DNA from: JANSWY01 sp965267245
GTDB lineage: Bacteria > Bacteroidota > Bacteroidia > Cytophagales > Cyclobacteriaceae
Direction of reading: 5' to 3'
DNA length: 64,000 nucleotides
Assembly (NCBI GenBank): GCA_965267245.1
Contig: OZ253939.1
Coordinates: forward strand, 3,658,001-3,722,000
The position numbers and the translations under genes were made by a program. This document shows, piece by piece, positions 31,313 through 40,829 of this stretch. The notes beneath the pieces were generated by a model, which had not been told where the DNA came from, ran no database searches, and saw only the letters and a list, made by a program, of their open reading frames with translations. Within the stretch, counting starts at the first letter, position 1, and every line of letters starts with the position of its first letter.

Positions 31313-32785
31313 ATGAGCCTTGACAATTCAAAATTCCTTTACGAAGCACTGACATATGATGACGTTTTGTTGCTTCCCGGCTATTCTGAGGTCCTTCCGA
31401 GAGATACAGATACGTCTTCCTGGTTAACCAGAAATATTAAACTAAACATTCCTTTAGTGTCTGCAGCTATGGACACCGTTACCGAAGCTAACCTGGCTAT
31501 ATCTATGGCCCTGGAAGGTGGTATTGGTATCATCCATAAAAATATGTCTATTGAAAGACAAGCTGCTCAGGTACGCAAAGTGAAAAGATCCCAAAGTGGG
31601 ATGATCCTTGACCCTATCACGCTAGACGTTAATTCTACAGCCGGAGATGCTGAGAAGATCATGCGAGAGCACAAGATTGGTGGTATTCCAGTTGTTGATA
31701 AAGACAAAAAATTGATTGGAATCATCACTAATCGGGATTTACGTTTCCAGAAAAACATGAGCATTCCTGTGAAGGATATCATGACGAAGGACAATCTGAT
31801 CAAAGCTGATGGAGAAATCAGTCTGGAGAAAGCCGAAGGAATATTACAAGAATATAAAATAGAAAAACTACCCATCGTTGATGGAACCGGTAAACTCACA
31901 GGCTTGATCACTTACCGGGATATTCTGAAGAACAAAGACAGGCCAAACGCGTGTAAGGATGATTATGGCAGGTTAAGAGTGGGTGCAGCAGTAGGTGTTA
32001 CAGAAGATATTCTTACTCGAATTGATGCATTATTAACAGCTGGTGTAGATTTAGTTAGTATTGATACGGCTCATGGTCACTCAAGAGGAGTGATCGATAC
32101 GGCTCAAAAAGTAAAAAGCACTTACCCCGACCTGGATTTGATCGTAGGAAACGTTGCTACACCGGAAGCTACTAAAATGTTGATTGATGCTGGAGCTGAT
32201 GCCGTTAAAGTAGGTGTTGGACCGGGTAGTATTTGTACCACAAGGGTTGTTGCTGGTGTAGGTGTTCCACAGCTTTCAGCAGTTTATGAATCTTCCAAAG
32301 CCGCTAGAGGAACTGATGTGCCAATCATTGCGGATGGTGGTATTCGGTTTTCTGGTGACATGGTCAAAGCAATAGCTGCAGGTGCAAGCACCATCATGAT
32401 TGGTTCTCTATTGGCCGGAACTGAAGAAGCTCCAGGAGAAGTAATCCTTTATGAAGGAAGAAAATTCAAGAGTTACAGGGGAATGGGGTCTGTAGAAGCC
32501 ATGGAAGAAGGCTCGAAAGACCGATATTTCCAGGACGCTGAGGATGACATCAAGAAATTAGTTCCTGAAGGAATTGTTGGGCGTGTTCCATATAAAGGAT
32601 TGGTATCGGAAGTGCTTTATCAAATGACCGGAGGATTGAAAGCCGGTATGGGATACTGCGGAGCAGGTAGTATAGAGCAACTTCAGGAGGCCAAATTTAC
32701 CAAAATTACAAGTGCTGGTGTTATTGAAAGTCATCCTCATGATGTGCATGTAACCAGAGAAGCACCAAATTACAGCAGAAAATAA
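31313..32785 (+). CDS. guaB: Inosine-5'-monophosphate dehydrogenase
   Basis: 490 residues from the ATG at 31313 (MSLDNSKFLYEALTYDDVLL); a longer frame upstream overlaps the promoter element and does not resemble the family. Residues near 95-205 are two CBS domains (VDKDKKLIGIITNRDLRFQK, VDGTGKLTGLITYRDI). The barrel carries GPGSICTTRVVAGVGVPQ with the catalytic Cys, the flap region MGSVEAMEEGSKDRYFQ with the Arg-Tyr pair, and the C-terminal GAGSIEQLQEA. It oxidises IMP to XMP with NAD+, the committed step to GTP. Followed by a strong terminator. Confidence 0.97.
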   Translation: MSLDNSKFLYEALTYDDVLLLPGYSEVLPRDTDTSSWLTRNIKLNIPLVSAAMDTVTEANLAISMALEGGIGIIHKNMSIERQAAQVRKVKRSQSGMILDPITLDVNSTAGDAEKIMREHKIGGIPVVDKDKKLIGIITNRDLRFQKNMSIPVKDIMTKDNLIKADGEISLEKAEGILQEYKIEKLPIVDGTGKLTGLITYRDILKNKDRPNACKDDYGRLRVGAAVGVTEDILTRIDALLTAGVDLVSIDTAHGHSRGVIDTAQKVKSTYPDLDLIVGNVATPEATKMLIDAGADAVKVGVGPGSICTTRVVAGVGVPQLSAVYESSKAARGTDVPIIADGGIRFSGDMVKAIAAGASTIMIGSLLAGTEEAPGEVILYEGRKFKSYRGMGSVEAMEEGSKDRYFQDAEDDIKKLVPEGIVGRVPYKGLVSEVLYQMTGGLKAGMGYCGAGSIEQLQEAKFTKITSAGVIESHPHDVHVTREAPNYSRK

Positions 32786-32791
32786 TTGACT

Positions 32792-32829
32792 AAATGGCTC
32801 CTGATACTATGATTCGGGGGCCATTTTTT
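32792..32829 (+). terminator. Intrinsic terminator of guaB
   Basis: AAATGGCTCC (32792-32801) pairs with GGGGGCCATTT (about 32816-32826), with a slipped G, and is followed by a T-run. It begins 7 nt after the guaB stop codon. Confidence 0.8.
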
Positions 32830-32909
32830 TGCATCATCACTCAACTCTCACCTACTCAGTATATATTTGGGTTCAAGAAGAAGGCTGGTATGCCAGACGA
32901 CCTTAATTA

Positions 32910-34958
32910 ATGCTTTCAGATAAAATAAAGATAAGATTGAGTGTGCTCATCGGGATCATTTCCTGGTTGAGCTTTACCTATTTGGATCTTTATTTGCTAT
33001 TTGCAAGGCAGAATAATTTACCAAGTGGTCTGACGAGTTATGTCCCGCGAATTCTGCAAACCATTTTTATTCTTGCCTTATTCTTTTTCTACAGATACAA
33101 GATCACCAAGGCCGAGCATATCAATTTTCTGGATCTCCTATGGCGAGTATTTGTCACAGGATTAATAACCACAATTGTATCATTGGCTATACGGTCATTC
33201 TTGCTTGTATTTGGGAATAGCTCAATTGCTTCCAATGTCCTTTTGATCAACTTCTTCTACCACATCAATATGGGGCTGATCCTGGCCTTCCTGGTGTCTA
33301 CCTTTATTATATGGAAGAAGTTAATTCTCTATCAAAAGTCAAAATTACTCATGCAATTCTGGAGTCTTTTTGAGTATTCATTAGCTGGAGGATTGGTATT
33401 CGACCTGTTTGGATATGAGCAGCTTGACCCAATTTATAATGCTGTTCTGGTATTTCTTATCATACAAGGACTCGTTTTATCCTTCAATTTGAAGTGGGTA
33501 GCATACCTCAACTTTAAGCAGAAGTGGAAAAGCATATTGTTCATTGTACTGGTAGGAATATATCTCTGGCATTTCTTCACTAACCTGATGGTATTTTCAG
33601 AAAAGTACCCTTTGGTAGTAGATCTACTTGACAATGCTTTTATAATAGCCATTTTCAGTTTCATTTTCATCTATGCTATTGTTTCTATACTGGTTATCAT
33701 CTTCAATTTACCTACGTCCTCAGTATTTGAAAGGAAAATAAAGGAGGCTATGGATTTTCAGCGTCTCAGCCAATCTATACCAGCTGGACAAACTGAAGAA
33801 CAGGTTTATGAAATTCTACTTGATAGCTCAATGAGTGCTGTTTTTGCAGATGCGGCCTGGATAGAAGTGGACTTGCCTAATGATGATCAGCACCTGATTT
33901 TAAGAAACCTGGAGGGGCATGAGCTTAATGATATAAAAGAATCTGTCCGGAATTCTAGTGTTAAAAAAATTCTCAGCACTGATTTCGATATTGTTCCCAA
34001 TGCACAAAAGATCACTGCCTCCTTAAAACACCCCACTTATAAAACCATCATGGTTTTCCCAATCATGGTTAAGAATAAGCAGGTGGGTAGCATTGTATTA
34101 CTGAAAGAAGTATTAGAAGGATTTAACAAAGAGATGGTAAATATCATTAACACCTTCGTTAATCAAGCTAGTATTTCGGTAGAGAATTTCAGGCTTATCA
34201 ATGAGGCCATTGAAAATGAACGTTATCAGGAAGAGTTAAAAATTGCTAAAAGAGTTCAGCAGGCTCTACTTCCACAAGACCTGGCCCATAATGGGAAATT
34301 TGATATTTGCGCTTATTCAGTAGCGGCAGATGAAGTTGGGGGTGATTACTATGACATTCTTGAGTTAGACGAACACAGGTATGCATTGATCATTGGTGAT
34401 GTATCTGGAAAAGGAACCTCCGCGGCTTTTCACATGTCGCAGATGAAGGGAATTTTTCATAGCCTAAGTCAATTGAACTACTCTCCAAAAGAATTTCTAG
34501 TTCATGCGAATAGCGCCCTGAGTAGATGTCTTGAAAAAACTTCTTTCATAACAACCTCATTTTTCATCATTGATACCAAAGCAAAGAGTATTGAATTTTC
34601 TCGCGCAGGGCATTGTCCGAGTTTATATTATTGTGCAAACGACAAAACTGCTAAGTATTTTCAAAATAAAGGATTAGGTCTGGGAATCTTAAGAAACTCT
34701 GACTTTCATAAATACGTACAAGTGAATAGCTTAAATTATTCCCCAGGTGATGTACTCGTATTATACACTGATGGAATAACTGAGGCTACCAACTCAACGA
34801 ATGAGCAATTTGGATATGACCGTTTACGTCAGTCCCTAGAAAACAGCTCAGAACAAACACCAGCTCAAATCAAGGACTCAATTATTAAAGATTTATATGA
34901 TTTTCTGGGTACAGGAGACCTGGACGATGATTATACCGTAGTGATTTTAAAATTTTAA
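32910..34958 (+). CDS. Membrane GAF-SpoIIE protein phosphatase (RsbU-like)
   Basis: 682 residues. About eight transmembrane helices (residues 10-275) are followed by a GAF-like domain (about 290-430, ending FVNQASISVENFRLINEAIE), a short coiled linker and a PP2C/SpoIIE domain (450-682) with AADEVGGDYYDILEL, LIIGDVSGKGTSAA, FSRAGHCPSLYY and LVLYTDGITEATN holding the metal-binding Asp residues. It would dephosphorylate a STAS-domain antagonist, the gene 7 nt downstream. A TATATTTG box (32862-32869) upstream is a candidate -7 element. The sensory input is probably membrane-linked. Confidence 0.9.
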   Translation: MLSDKIKIRLSVLIGIISWLSFTYLDLYLLFARQNNLPSGLTSYVPRILQTIFILALFFFYRYKITKAEHINFLDLLWRVFVTGLITTIVSLAIRSFLLVFGNSSIASNVLLINFFYHINMGLILAFLVSTFIIWKKLILYQKSKLLMQFWSLFEYSLAGGLVFDLFGYEQLDPIYNAVLVFLIIQGLVLSFNLKWVAYLNFKQKWKSILFIVLVGIYLWHFFTNLMVFSEKYPLVVDLLDNAFIIAIFSFIFIYAIVSILVIIFNLPTSSVFERKIKEAMDFQRLSQSIPAGQTEEQVYEILLDSSMSAVFADAAWIEVDLPNDDQHLILRNLEGHELNDIKESVRNSSVKKILSTDFDIVPNAQKITASLKHPTYKTIMVFPIMVKNKQVGSIVLLKEVLEGFNKEMVNIINTFVNQASISVENFRLINEAIENERYQEELKIAKRVQQALLPQDLAHNGKFDICAYSVAADEVGGDYYDILELDEHRYALIIGDVSGKGTSAAFHMSQMKGIFHSLSQLNYSPKEFLVHANSALSRCLEKTSFITTSFFIIDTKAKSIEFSRAGHCPSLYYCANDKTAKYFQNKGLGLGILRNSDFHKYVQVNSLNYSPGDVLVLYTDGITEATNSTNEQFGYDRLRQSLENSSEQTPAQIKDSIIKDLYDFLGTGDLDDDYTVVILKF

Positions 34959-34965
34959 GAAATAA

Positions 34966-35307
34966 ATGGTAGATATTTCACACACAGAAGAAAACGAATT
35001 ACACATAGTGACTGTAAAAGGAGAAGTGGATGCCAGTTCATCCATTTTTTTGGATAATGCGCTTTCTGAAGCCATCAATAGTGGTAAAAATATAGTCGCT
35101 GATCTGGAAGGGTTGAACTACATTTCTTCTGCCGGATTAGGTGTGTTTATGTCTTACCTCAAGGAACTTGAAAGTCATAATTTAAAACTTGTGCTTTCAG
35201 GCCTCAATGAAAAAGTACTTCATGTATTTGAAATTCTAGGATTAGACCAACTTTTAACCATAAAGAAAGATTTGGACACCGCTAAGGAAGTGATTAATGA
35301 CCTATAA
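34966..35307 (+). CDS. STAS-domain anti-sigma factor antagonist (RsbV-like)
   Basis: 113 residues, single STAS domain. LNYISSAGLGVFMSYLKELE has the serine phosphorylated in RsbV/SpoIIAA proteins, and GEVDASSSIFLDNALSEAIN forms the first half. In partner switching, the dephosphorylated form binds the HATPase kinase encoded 11 bp overlapping downstream and releases that kinase's target. No sigma factor gene is adjacent, so the output may be a distant sigma factor or a non-sigma target. Confidence 0.92.
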   Translation: MVDISHTEENELHIVTVKGEVDASSSIFLDNALSEAINSGKNIVADLEGLNYISSAGLGVFMSYLKELESHNLKLVLSGLNEKVLHVFEILGLDQLLTIKKDLDTAKEVINDL

Positions 35308-35710
35308 TTTAGAAATAACGTGTAGTAAAAACAGGCTTACAGAGATCAGGCACTTTGTGGCTGACATCCTGGAAAAACACGATTATCCAGAAGTGGAGGC
35401 ACATAAGCTTGTGCTTGCCGTTGATGAGGTCTGTGCAAATCTGATCATCCATGCCAATAACTGTAACCCTGCTGAACATTTAAGCCTTGAAGTACAATAC
35501 AACGAGAAAAAGTCAATCATTTTCAAAATTACCGACAAGGGTATTGGGTTCGATATGAACAAATACCAGGAGCCTTCACTTTCTGATCTGGTAGAATCAA
35601 AAAGAAAAGGTGGATTAGGCTTGATGCTTGTCAAAAGAATAATGGATAAAATTGAATTCAAATCCGAAAAGAATAACAATATTTGCAGGCTAATAAAACT
35701 TATGAATTAA
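35297..35710 (+). CDS. RsbW-like HATPase serine kinase / anti-sigma factor
   Basis: 137 residues. N box VDEVCANLIIHAN, G1 TDKGIGFDMN and G2 KGGLGLMLVKRIMD of the GHKL fold as in RsbW/SpoIIAB. Overlaps the STAS gene by 11 bp. It would phosphorylate the antagonist and bind the target protein when free. Together with the SpoIIE phosphatase upstream it forms a complete three-gene partner-switching module. Confidence 0.9.
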   Translation: MTYNLEITCSKNRLTEIRHFVADILEKHDYPEVEAHKLVLAVDEVCANLIIHANNCNPAEHLSLEVQYNEKKSIIFKITDKGIGFDMNKYQEPSLSDLVESKRKGGLGLMLVKRIMDKIEFKSEKNNNICRLIKLMN

Positions 35711-35745
35711 TTGTAAATCAATCATTTCATAACTGATTCATTACT

Positions 35746-37665
35746 ATGAACAAAATAGCACTGCTTATCATTTTGTCTTTCGTTTTGATCTCATGCAAGG
35801 TAGAGAAGCCTTCATCTACAAAAAACGAAAGTCCCCTGTTTACGATCGATAATAATGAAATCTTAAAAGATGATTTCAAATATGCCTTTCTCAAGAACTA
35901 CCGCCCCAGTGATTCACTCACTGTAGAGGAAGAAGTAAGGGAATACCTGAAACTATATGTTAATTTCAAATTAAAAGTCCTGGCGGCTAAGGAACTAGGT
36001 TACCATGAGCGAGAAAGCTACATCAATGAGCTCAATAAGTATCAAAAAGATCTGGCAAAACCATACCTCACGGAGACCAAAATCACTGAAGAATTAGTTG
36101 ATGAAACCTACAAAAGATTACAATATGAGATCAAGGCTTCTCATATTCTCATTGAATCGAGGGAAGGGAGTAGCCCGGCTGATACCTTAAAAGCCTATAA
36201 TAAGGCAAAAGAGATACGTGAATTGGCATCAAATGGTGCTCCATTTGATTCTCTCGCCCGGGTTTATTCCAGCGACCCATCTGCAAAAACCAATGGAGGT
36301 AACTTAGGATACTTTACTGGGATGCAAATGGTTTATCCATTTGAAACTGCAGCCTATAATACTGAAGTGGGTGACATCTCTGAAATTGTCAAAACAAGAT
36401 TTGGGTACCACATTATCCAGATGGAAGACAAGAGAAAAGCCAGGGGAAAAGTAAAAGTAGCCCACTTAATGATACGTACACCATCAAACCAGTCTGAGAA
36501 TGAGGCCATTGCTTCCAAAAGTAAGATTGATGCCATATACAAAGAACTTCAAAATGGAGAATCCTGGATCAATCTGGTGAATGAATATTCTGAAGACCCT
36601 GGAAGTAAAAATAAGGGTGGAGAGTTACCCTGGTTTGGAACAGGAAATTTTGTACCTGAATTTGAAGAAGTTGCTTTCGCAATGGACAGTACTAATCAAT
36701 TGTCTAAACCTTTCAAAACAGTATATGGCTGGCATATAGTCAAACTAATTGACAAAAAAGATATTGCTCCTCTTGAGGAGATGAGAGGTGAAATAGAGAA
36801 GAAGATTGGGCGTGATAGCAGGTCTAGCGTGAAACAACAGGCCACCATTGATAGACTCAAAAGAGAGAATGGGTTTAAGCTCAATGCTCCTAACAAAAAA
36901 CAACTACTTGACAGCCTGGAATTATTACCAAATGACGCTGTATTATTTACAATTGGAGAGAAGGATTTTAAAGTTTCAGACTTTATCCCTTATACAGAGG
37001 GCATAAAAGCCAGTCAAACAATTGAGCAAGAATACAACCAATTTGAAACGAAGAGCATTCTAGACTATGAAAACGTATTACTCGAGTCTAAATATCCAGA
37101 GTACAGGGCGTTAATCAACGAATACAGAGAAGGTATTTTACTGTTTGATGTTATGGAAGATAAAGTTTGGCAAAAAGCGAGTACTGACACAGTCGGATTA
37201 AAAGATTTCTTTAGTACTAATATTGAAAATTACATCAAGAAGGATGTAGCAATTGCAGATATCTATACTTCCAGGAAGGAAACGACAATTAGCAACGTAG
37301 ACAGCTTACTTGATGCGGGATTCTCCAAAAAGAAGATTGAATCCCAGCTGAATGAGAAGGAACCTTTAAATTTACAGGTGCGAAGTGGTTTATTTGAATC
37401 AGGGGAAAATCTGCTTGTTGATCAAAACAGAGAACCCGGAACTTACACATATAATGAAGGAGAAAAATTCTACCTGGTCAATGTGAAGCAAGTGGTTGAG
37501 GAGAAGACACCAACCCTGGATGACATAAAGGGAAAAGTCATTTCTGATTACCAGGATTTTCTGGAAACTTCGTGGATTAGCGCATTAAAAGATAAGTATA
37601 CTGTAAGTATCAACGATGCATCATTGAAAACTGTGATAAATGAAATTGAGGAGCAAGTCAAATAG
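35746..37665 (+). CDS. Lipoprotein peptidyl-prolyl isomerase with two parvulin domains (SurA/PpiD-like)
   Basis: 639 residues. Lipobox LISC with Cys17 as the lipid-bearing residue. A helical chaperone region (25-115) precedes two PpiC domains, about 120-230 (IKASHILIESREG to GYHIIQMEDKR) and 235-345 (VKVAHLMIRTP to GWHIVKLIDKK); a long helical C-terminal chaperone part follows. Likely a periplasmic foldase for outer membrane or T9SS proteins, anchored in the outer or inner membrane. First of three related overlapping genes. Confidence 0.9.
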   Translation: MNKIALLIILSFVLISCKVEKPSSTKNESPLFTIDNNEILKDDFKYAFLKNYRPSDSLTVEEEVREYLKLYVNFKLKVLAAKELGYHERESYINELNKYQKDLAKPYLTETKITEELVDETYKRLQYEIKASHILIESREGSSPADTLKAYNKAKEIRELASNGAPFDSLARVYSSDPSAKTNGGNLGYFTGMQMVYPFETAAYNTEVGDISEIVKTRFGYHIIQMEDKRKARGKVKVAHLMIRTPSNQSENEAIASKSKIDAIYKELQNGESWINLVNEYSEDPGSKNKGGELPWFGTGNFVPEFEEVAFAMDSTNQLSKPFKTVYGWHIVKLIDKKDIAPLEEMRGEIEKKIGRDSRSSVKQQATIDRLKRENGFKLNAPNKKQLLDSLELLPNDAVLFTIGEKDFKVSDFIPYTEGIKASQTIEQEYNQFETKSILDYENVLLESKYPEYRALINEYREGILLFDVMEDKVWQKASTDTVGLKDFFSTNIENYIKKDVAIADIYTSRKETTISNVDSLLDAGFSKKKIESQLNEKEPLNLQVRSGLFESGENLLVDQNREPGTYTYNEGEKFYLVNVKQVVEEKTPTLDDIKGKVISDYQDFLETSWISALKDKYTVSINDASLKTVINEIEEQVK

Positions 37666-38524
37666 CATATTACTACTTTCTCTCTTCATCATTGGGCTTT
37701 CCGGCGGATGTGATTTAATAAACAAGGGAGACAACAATGATGAAGCTGAGAGAATTCCAGTGGCCAGGGTAAAAAACACCTACCTGTATTCAGATGATCT
37801 AAGAGGGATTGCCACCAATTCCAGTACGGCAGATGACAGCACCGCTTTAATAGAAAAATACATCAACAATTGGATTAAAAAGCAATTGTTAATTGATAAA
37901 GCAATAAGCCAGATTGAATACAATGAAGCGGAGTTAGAGCGTAAACTATTGGACTACCGGTATGCTCTTATTACACATGAGTATGAGAAATATTATGTCA
38001 ATCAGGAAATCAACAAAGAGGTTAGTGACGAGGAAATTACTAGTTATTACGAAGAGAAAAGAGATAACTTCTTATTGAAACAGAATATCATAAGGTGTCT
38101 TTTTGCAAAAATACCTAAGGAAGCACCCCGAATCAATGAGCTAAGCAGGTCAATGAGGAGTTACCCTAATTCTGATCTTGATGACATCAAATCATATTGC
38201 TTTCAATTTGCCACAAAATCCTCCCTCGAGGATTCCTTATGGATCAATTTCGACGAGATCATACAGAATACTGTATTGTTTGATATTCCAAACAAAGTTC
38301 AGTTTTTGAAGTCCAATAAATTCGTTGAATCAAGTGACGATGATTTTATCTATTTATTGAAGATTCTTGATTACAAGATTTCTGACCAAATATCACCATT
38401 GGAGTTTATCAGAGAGGATATCACAAACATTATTATCAATAAGAGAAAAATTGCGATAAAAAATAAGTTAGAAGATGACATTTACAAGCAAGCAAAGGAG
38501 AATGAGGAGTTTGAAGTTTTTTAA
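37640..38524 (+). CDS. SurA-like lipoprotein with degenerate parvulin domain
   Basis: 294 residues; signal peptide with lipobox SGGC (Cys24). The chain has the architecture of SurA-type chaperones: a helical N-part (VKNTYLYSDDLRGIATNSST, AELERKLLDYRYALITHEYE) and a C-terminal helix (NIIINKRKIAIKNKLEDDIY). The segment in the PpiC position (IIRCLFAKIPKEAPRIN to FIYLLKILDYK) keeps the outer strands but lacks the GG/F-x-x-A core and GYHI motif. Probably a chaperone without isomerase activity. Overlaps both neighbours by about 25 bp, so it is translated as part of one operon. Confidence 0.8.
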   Translation: MKLRSKSNSILLLSLFIIGLSGGCDLINKGDNNDEAERIPVARVKNTYLYSDDLRGIATNSSTADDSTALIEKYINNWIKKQLLIDKAISQIEYNEAELERKLLDYRYALITHEYEKYYVNQEINKEVSDEEITSYYEEKRDNFLLKQNIIRCLFAKIPKEAPRINELSRSMRSYPNSDLDDIKSYCFQFATKSSLEDSLWINFDEIIQNTVLFDIPNKVQFLKSNKFVESSDDDFIYLLKILDYKISDQISPLEFIREDITNIIINKRKIAIKNKLEDDIYKQAKENEEFEVF

Positions 38525-39854
38525 ATATATCTTCATTGCGATTTTTTCGCAATTCATGAGCTACCAATTGACGGCCCAATCATCTGATGGGGTGGTAGTG
38601 GATAAAATAATAGCTAAAGTTGATGATTATATTGTTCTAAAATCAGAACTTGAGGGTGCATATCAGGAAATGATTGCCAGAGGAGCTTTCACAGGAACAG
38701 AAGACAAATGTGGCATTTTGGAAAGCCTCATCATCAATAAACTAATGGTGGCTAAAGCTGAAATTGACTCAATTATTATTACTGATGATGAGGTAAACAC
38801 TAACCTGGACAGAAGGATGAGTTATTTTATCTCTCAGGTAGGTTCTGAAGAAAAGCTTGAAGAATTTTATGGCAAAACCATCGATCAATTTAGAAGTGAA
38901 CTATTTGATGATGTTAAGGAGCAACTAGTAGTGCAAAGAATGCAGGGAGAAATCACTTCTAATATCAAAGTTACACCTTCAGAAGTGAAGAAATTCTTTG
39001 ACAAAATTCCCAGAGACAGTTTACCTTATTTTTCTACTGAAGTCACGGTAGCTCAGCTGGTCAAAAAGCCTGAACCGGGTAAGAATGAGGAGAAGAAGGT
39101 AGTTGACAAACTATATGATCTTAGGTCTCAAATCCTTGATGGAATTGATTTCGCTGTACTTGCAAGGCAATATTCTGAGGATCCCGGGTCCAGACAAACA
39201 GGTGGTATGCTTCCTTTCTTTAAAAGGGGAGAATTAGCTCCAGAATATGAAGCTACGGCACTTAGTTTAAAACCTGGTGAAATCTCAAAACCAGTAAAAA
39301 CTGATTTTGGATACCACATCATAGAACTGATTGAGAAAAGGGGAAATTCGTTCAAAAGCAGGCACATCTTAATGACAGCTAAAGTTTCCTATGCAGATAA
39401 AATCAAAGCAAAAAATTATCTGGATAGTTTGAGAACACTGATCATCAATGACAGTATTAAGTTTGAACCTACCGCCCAGGAGTTCTCTGATGACAAGGAG
39501 ACATCCGGAAGTGGTGGTTTTTTTGTTGGAGCTGATGGTGCTAACAGAGTTTCTGTAAAAGAGCTTGATCCAGGGGTATTTTTCTCTATAGACACAATGG
39601 ATGTTGGCGCAGTGAGCCTTCCTGCTGAATTTGATTTGCGGGATGGTTCAAAAGCATACAGAATTCTGTATTACAAAGACAAAGTACCTCCACATCAGGC
39701 AAACCTGAAAGATGATTATCAAAAAATTGCAATGGCAGCACAAAATGCAAAGAAAAACCGTATACTAGCAAAGTGGTTTGAAGAGGCACAAAAAGGAATA
39801 TTCATAGAAGTAGATTCAGACTATGATTATTGCCAATTGCCCATAATACAATAA
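38502..39854 (+). CDS. SurA-like periplasmic peptidyl-prolyl isomerase / chaperone
   Basis: 450 residues from the ATG at 38502 (an in-frame ATG at 38475 is possible). Signal peptide MRSLKFFKYIFIAIFSQ ending LTAQ. The SurA-type N-domain VVVDKIIAKVDDYIVLKSEL is followed by a first PpiC domain with intact motifs (YSEDPGSRQTGGMLPFFKRG, YHIIELIEKR) and a second, more divergent domain near residues 290-400 (SRHILMTAKVSYADKIKAKN, SGSGGFFVGADG). It would assist outer membrane protein folding. Third of three related foldases in one transcription unit. Confidence 0.9.
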   Translation: MRSLKFFKYIFIAIFSQFMSYQLTAQSSDGVVVDKIIAKVDDYIVLKSELEGAYQEMIARGAFTGTEDKCGILESLIINKLMVAKAEIDSIIITDDEVNTNLDRRMSYFISQVGSEEKLEEFYGKTIDQFRSELFDDVKEQLVVQRMQGEITSNIKVTPSEVKKFFDKIPRDSLPYFSTEVTVAQLVKKPEPGKNEEKKVVDKLYDLRSQILDGIDFAVLARQYSEDPGSRQTGGMLPFFKRGELAPEYEATALSLKPGEISKPVKTDFGYHIIELIEKRGNSFKSRHILMTAKVSYADKIKAKNYLDSLRTLIINDSIKFEPTAQEFSDDKETSGSGGFFVGADGANRVSVKELDPGVFFSIDTMDVGAVSLPAEFDLRDGSKAYRILYYKDKVPPHQANLKDDYQKIAMAAQNAKKNRILAKWFEEAQKGIFIEVDSDYDYCQLPIIQ

Positions 39855-39866
39855 TATTGATTAAAT

Positions 39867-40829
39867 ATGGCTGAAACCAATGATGTGGCAGAAGCAAAAG
39901 CACTATTTGACGCTTTTGATGCACTAAAAAGTGAAATATCTAAAGTTATTGTCGGACAGGAAGAAGTAGTCAGGCTTTTGATTACCTCTGTATTCTGCGA
40001 GGGTCATTCTTTACTTGTGGGTGTCCCCGGATTGGCAAAAACACTTCTTATTCATACCATGTCCAAGGCGTTGAGCCTTGAGTTTAACAGGATTCAGTTT
40101 ACACCAGACTTAATGCCTTCTGATATACTGGGTGCGGAAACCCTGGATCAAAACAGGAATTTTCAGTTTGTAAAGGGACCGATTTTCTCCAATATTATTC
40201 TTGCGGATGAGATTAACAGGACACCTCCTAAGACACAATCTGCATTACTGGAATCTATGCAGGAATATAGTGTTACTATCGGAGGTAAGCATTACGGATT
40301 AAGCAAACCTTTTTTCGTTTTGGCTACCCAAAACCCAATTGAACAAGAGGGAACATACCCATTACCTGAAGCACAGCTAGACAGGTTTATGTTCATGATT
40401 AAATTGGAATATCCTGATTATGCCTCTGAGGTAGAAATTGTAAAGAATACCACTAGCAGTGTTGAGCAAGAGATTAAGCCAGTTCTTACCGGTGAAGAGA
40501 TCATGGAGTTTCAACGATTAGTAAAGAAAGTTCCCGTTGCTGACAATGTCATTGAGTATGCGGTAACCCTTGCCCATAATACCAGACCAGGTACAGAAAG
40601 ATCTTCTGATCTAGCAGATCAGTACCTTGAATGGGGAGCAGGACCAAGAGCTTCACAATTCCTTGTGTTAGGTGCAAAGTGTAATGCACTTCTCAATGGC
40701 AAGTATTCTCCAGACATTGAGGATGTAAAAGCAGTCGCTGTGCCAATATTGAGACACCGCATTGTTAGAAACTTCAAAGCTGAGGCGGAGGGCTTAACTG
40801 AAGAAAAGCTCATAAACCAGCTCCTGTAA
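39867..40829 (+). CDS. MoxR-family AAA+ ATPase
   Basis: 320 residues. Walker A GVPGLAKTLLIHTMS, Walker B ILADEINRTPPKTQSALLES, sensor FVLATQNPIEQEGTYPLPEA and the MoxR lid GAGPRASQFLVLGAK are intact. MoxR proteins act as chaperone-like ATPases, usually with a DUF58/VWA partner, but none is adjacent. It begins 12 nt after the SurA-like gene, an arrangement I have seen in other Bacteroidota, suggesting a link to envelope protein quality control. Confidence 0.93.
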   Translation: MAETNDVAEAKALFDAFDALKSEISKVIVGQEEVVRLLITSVFCEGHSLLVGVPGLAKTLLIHTMSKALSLEFNRIQFTPDLMPSDILGAETLDQNRNFQFVKGPIFSNIILADEINRTPPKTQSALLESMQEYSVTIGGKHYGLSKPFFVLATQNPIEQEGTYPLPEAQLDRFMFMIKLEYPDYASEVEIVKNTTSSVEQEIKPVLTGEEIMEFQRLVKKVPVADNVIEYAVTLAHNTRPGTERSSDLADQYLEWGAGPRASQFLVLGAKCNALLNGKYSPDIEDVKAVAVPILRHRIVRNFKAEAEGLTEEKLINQLL

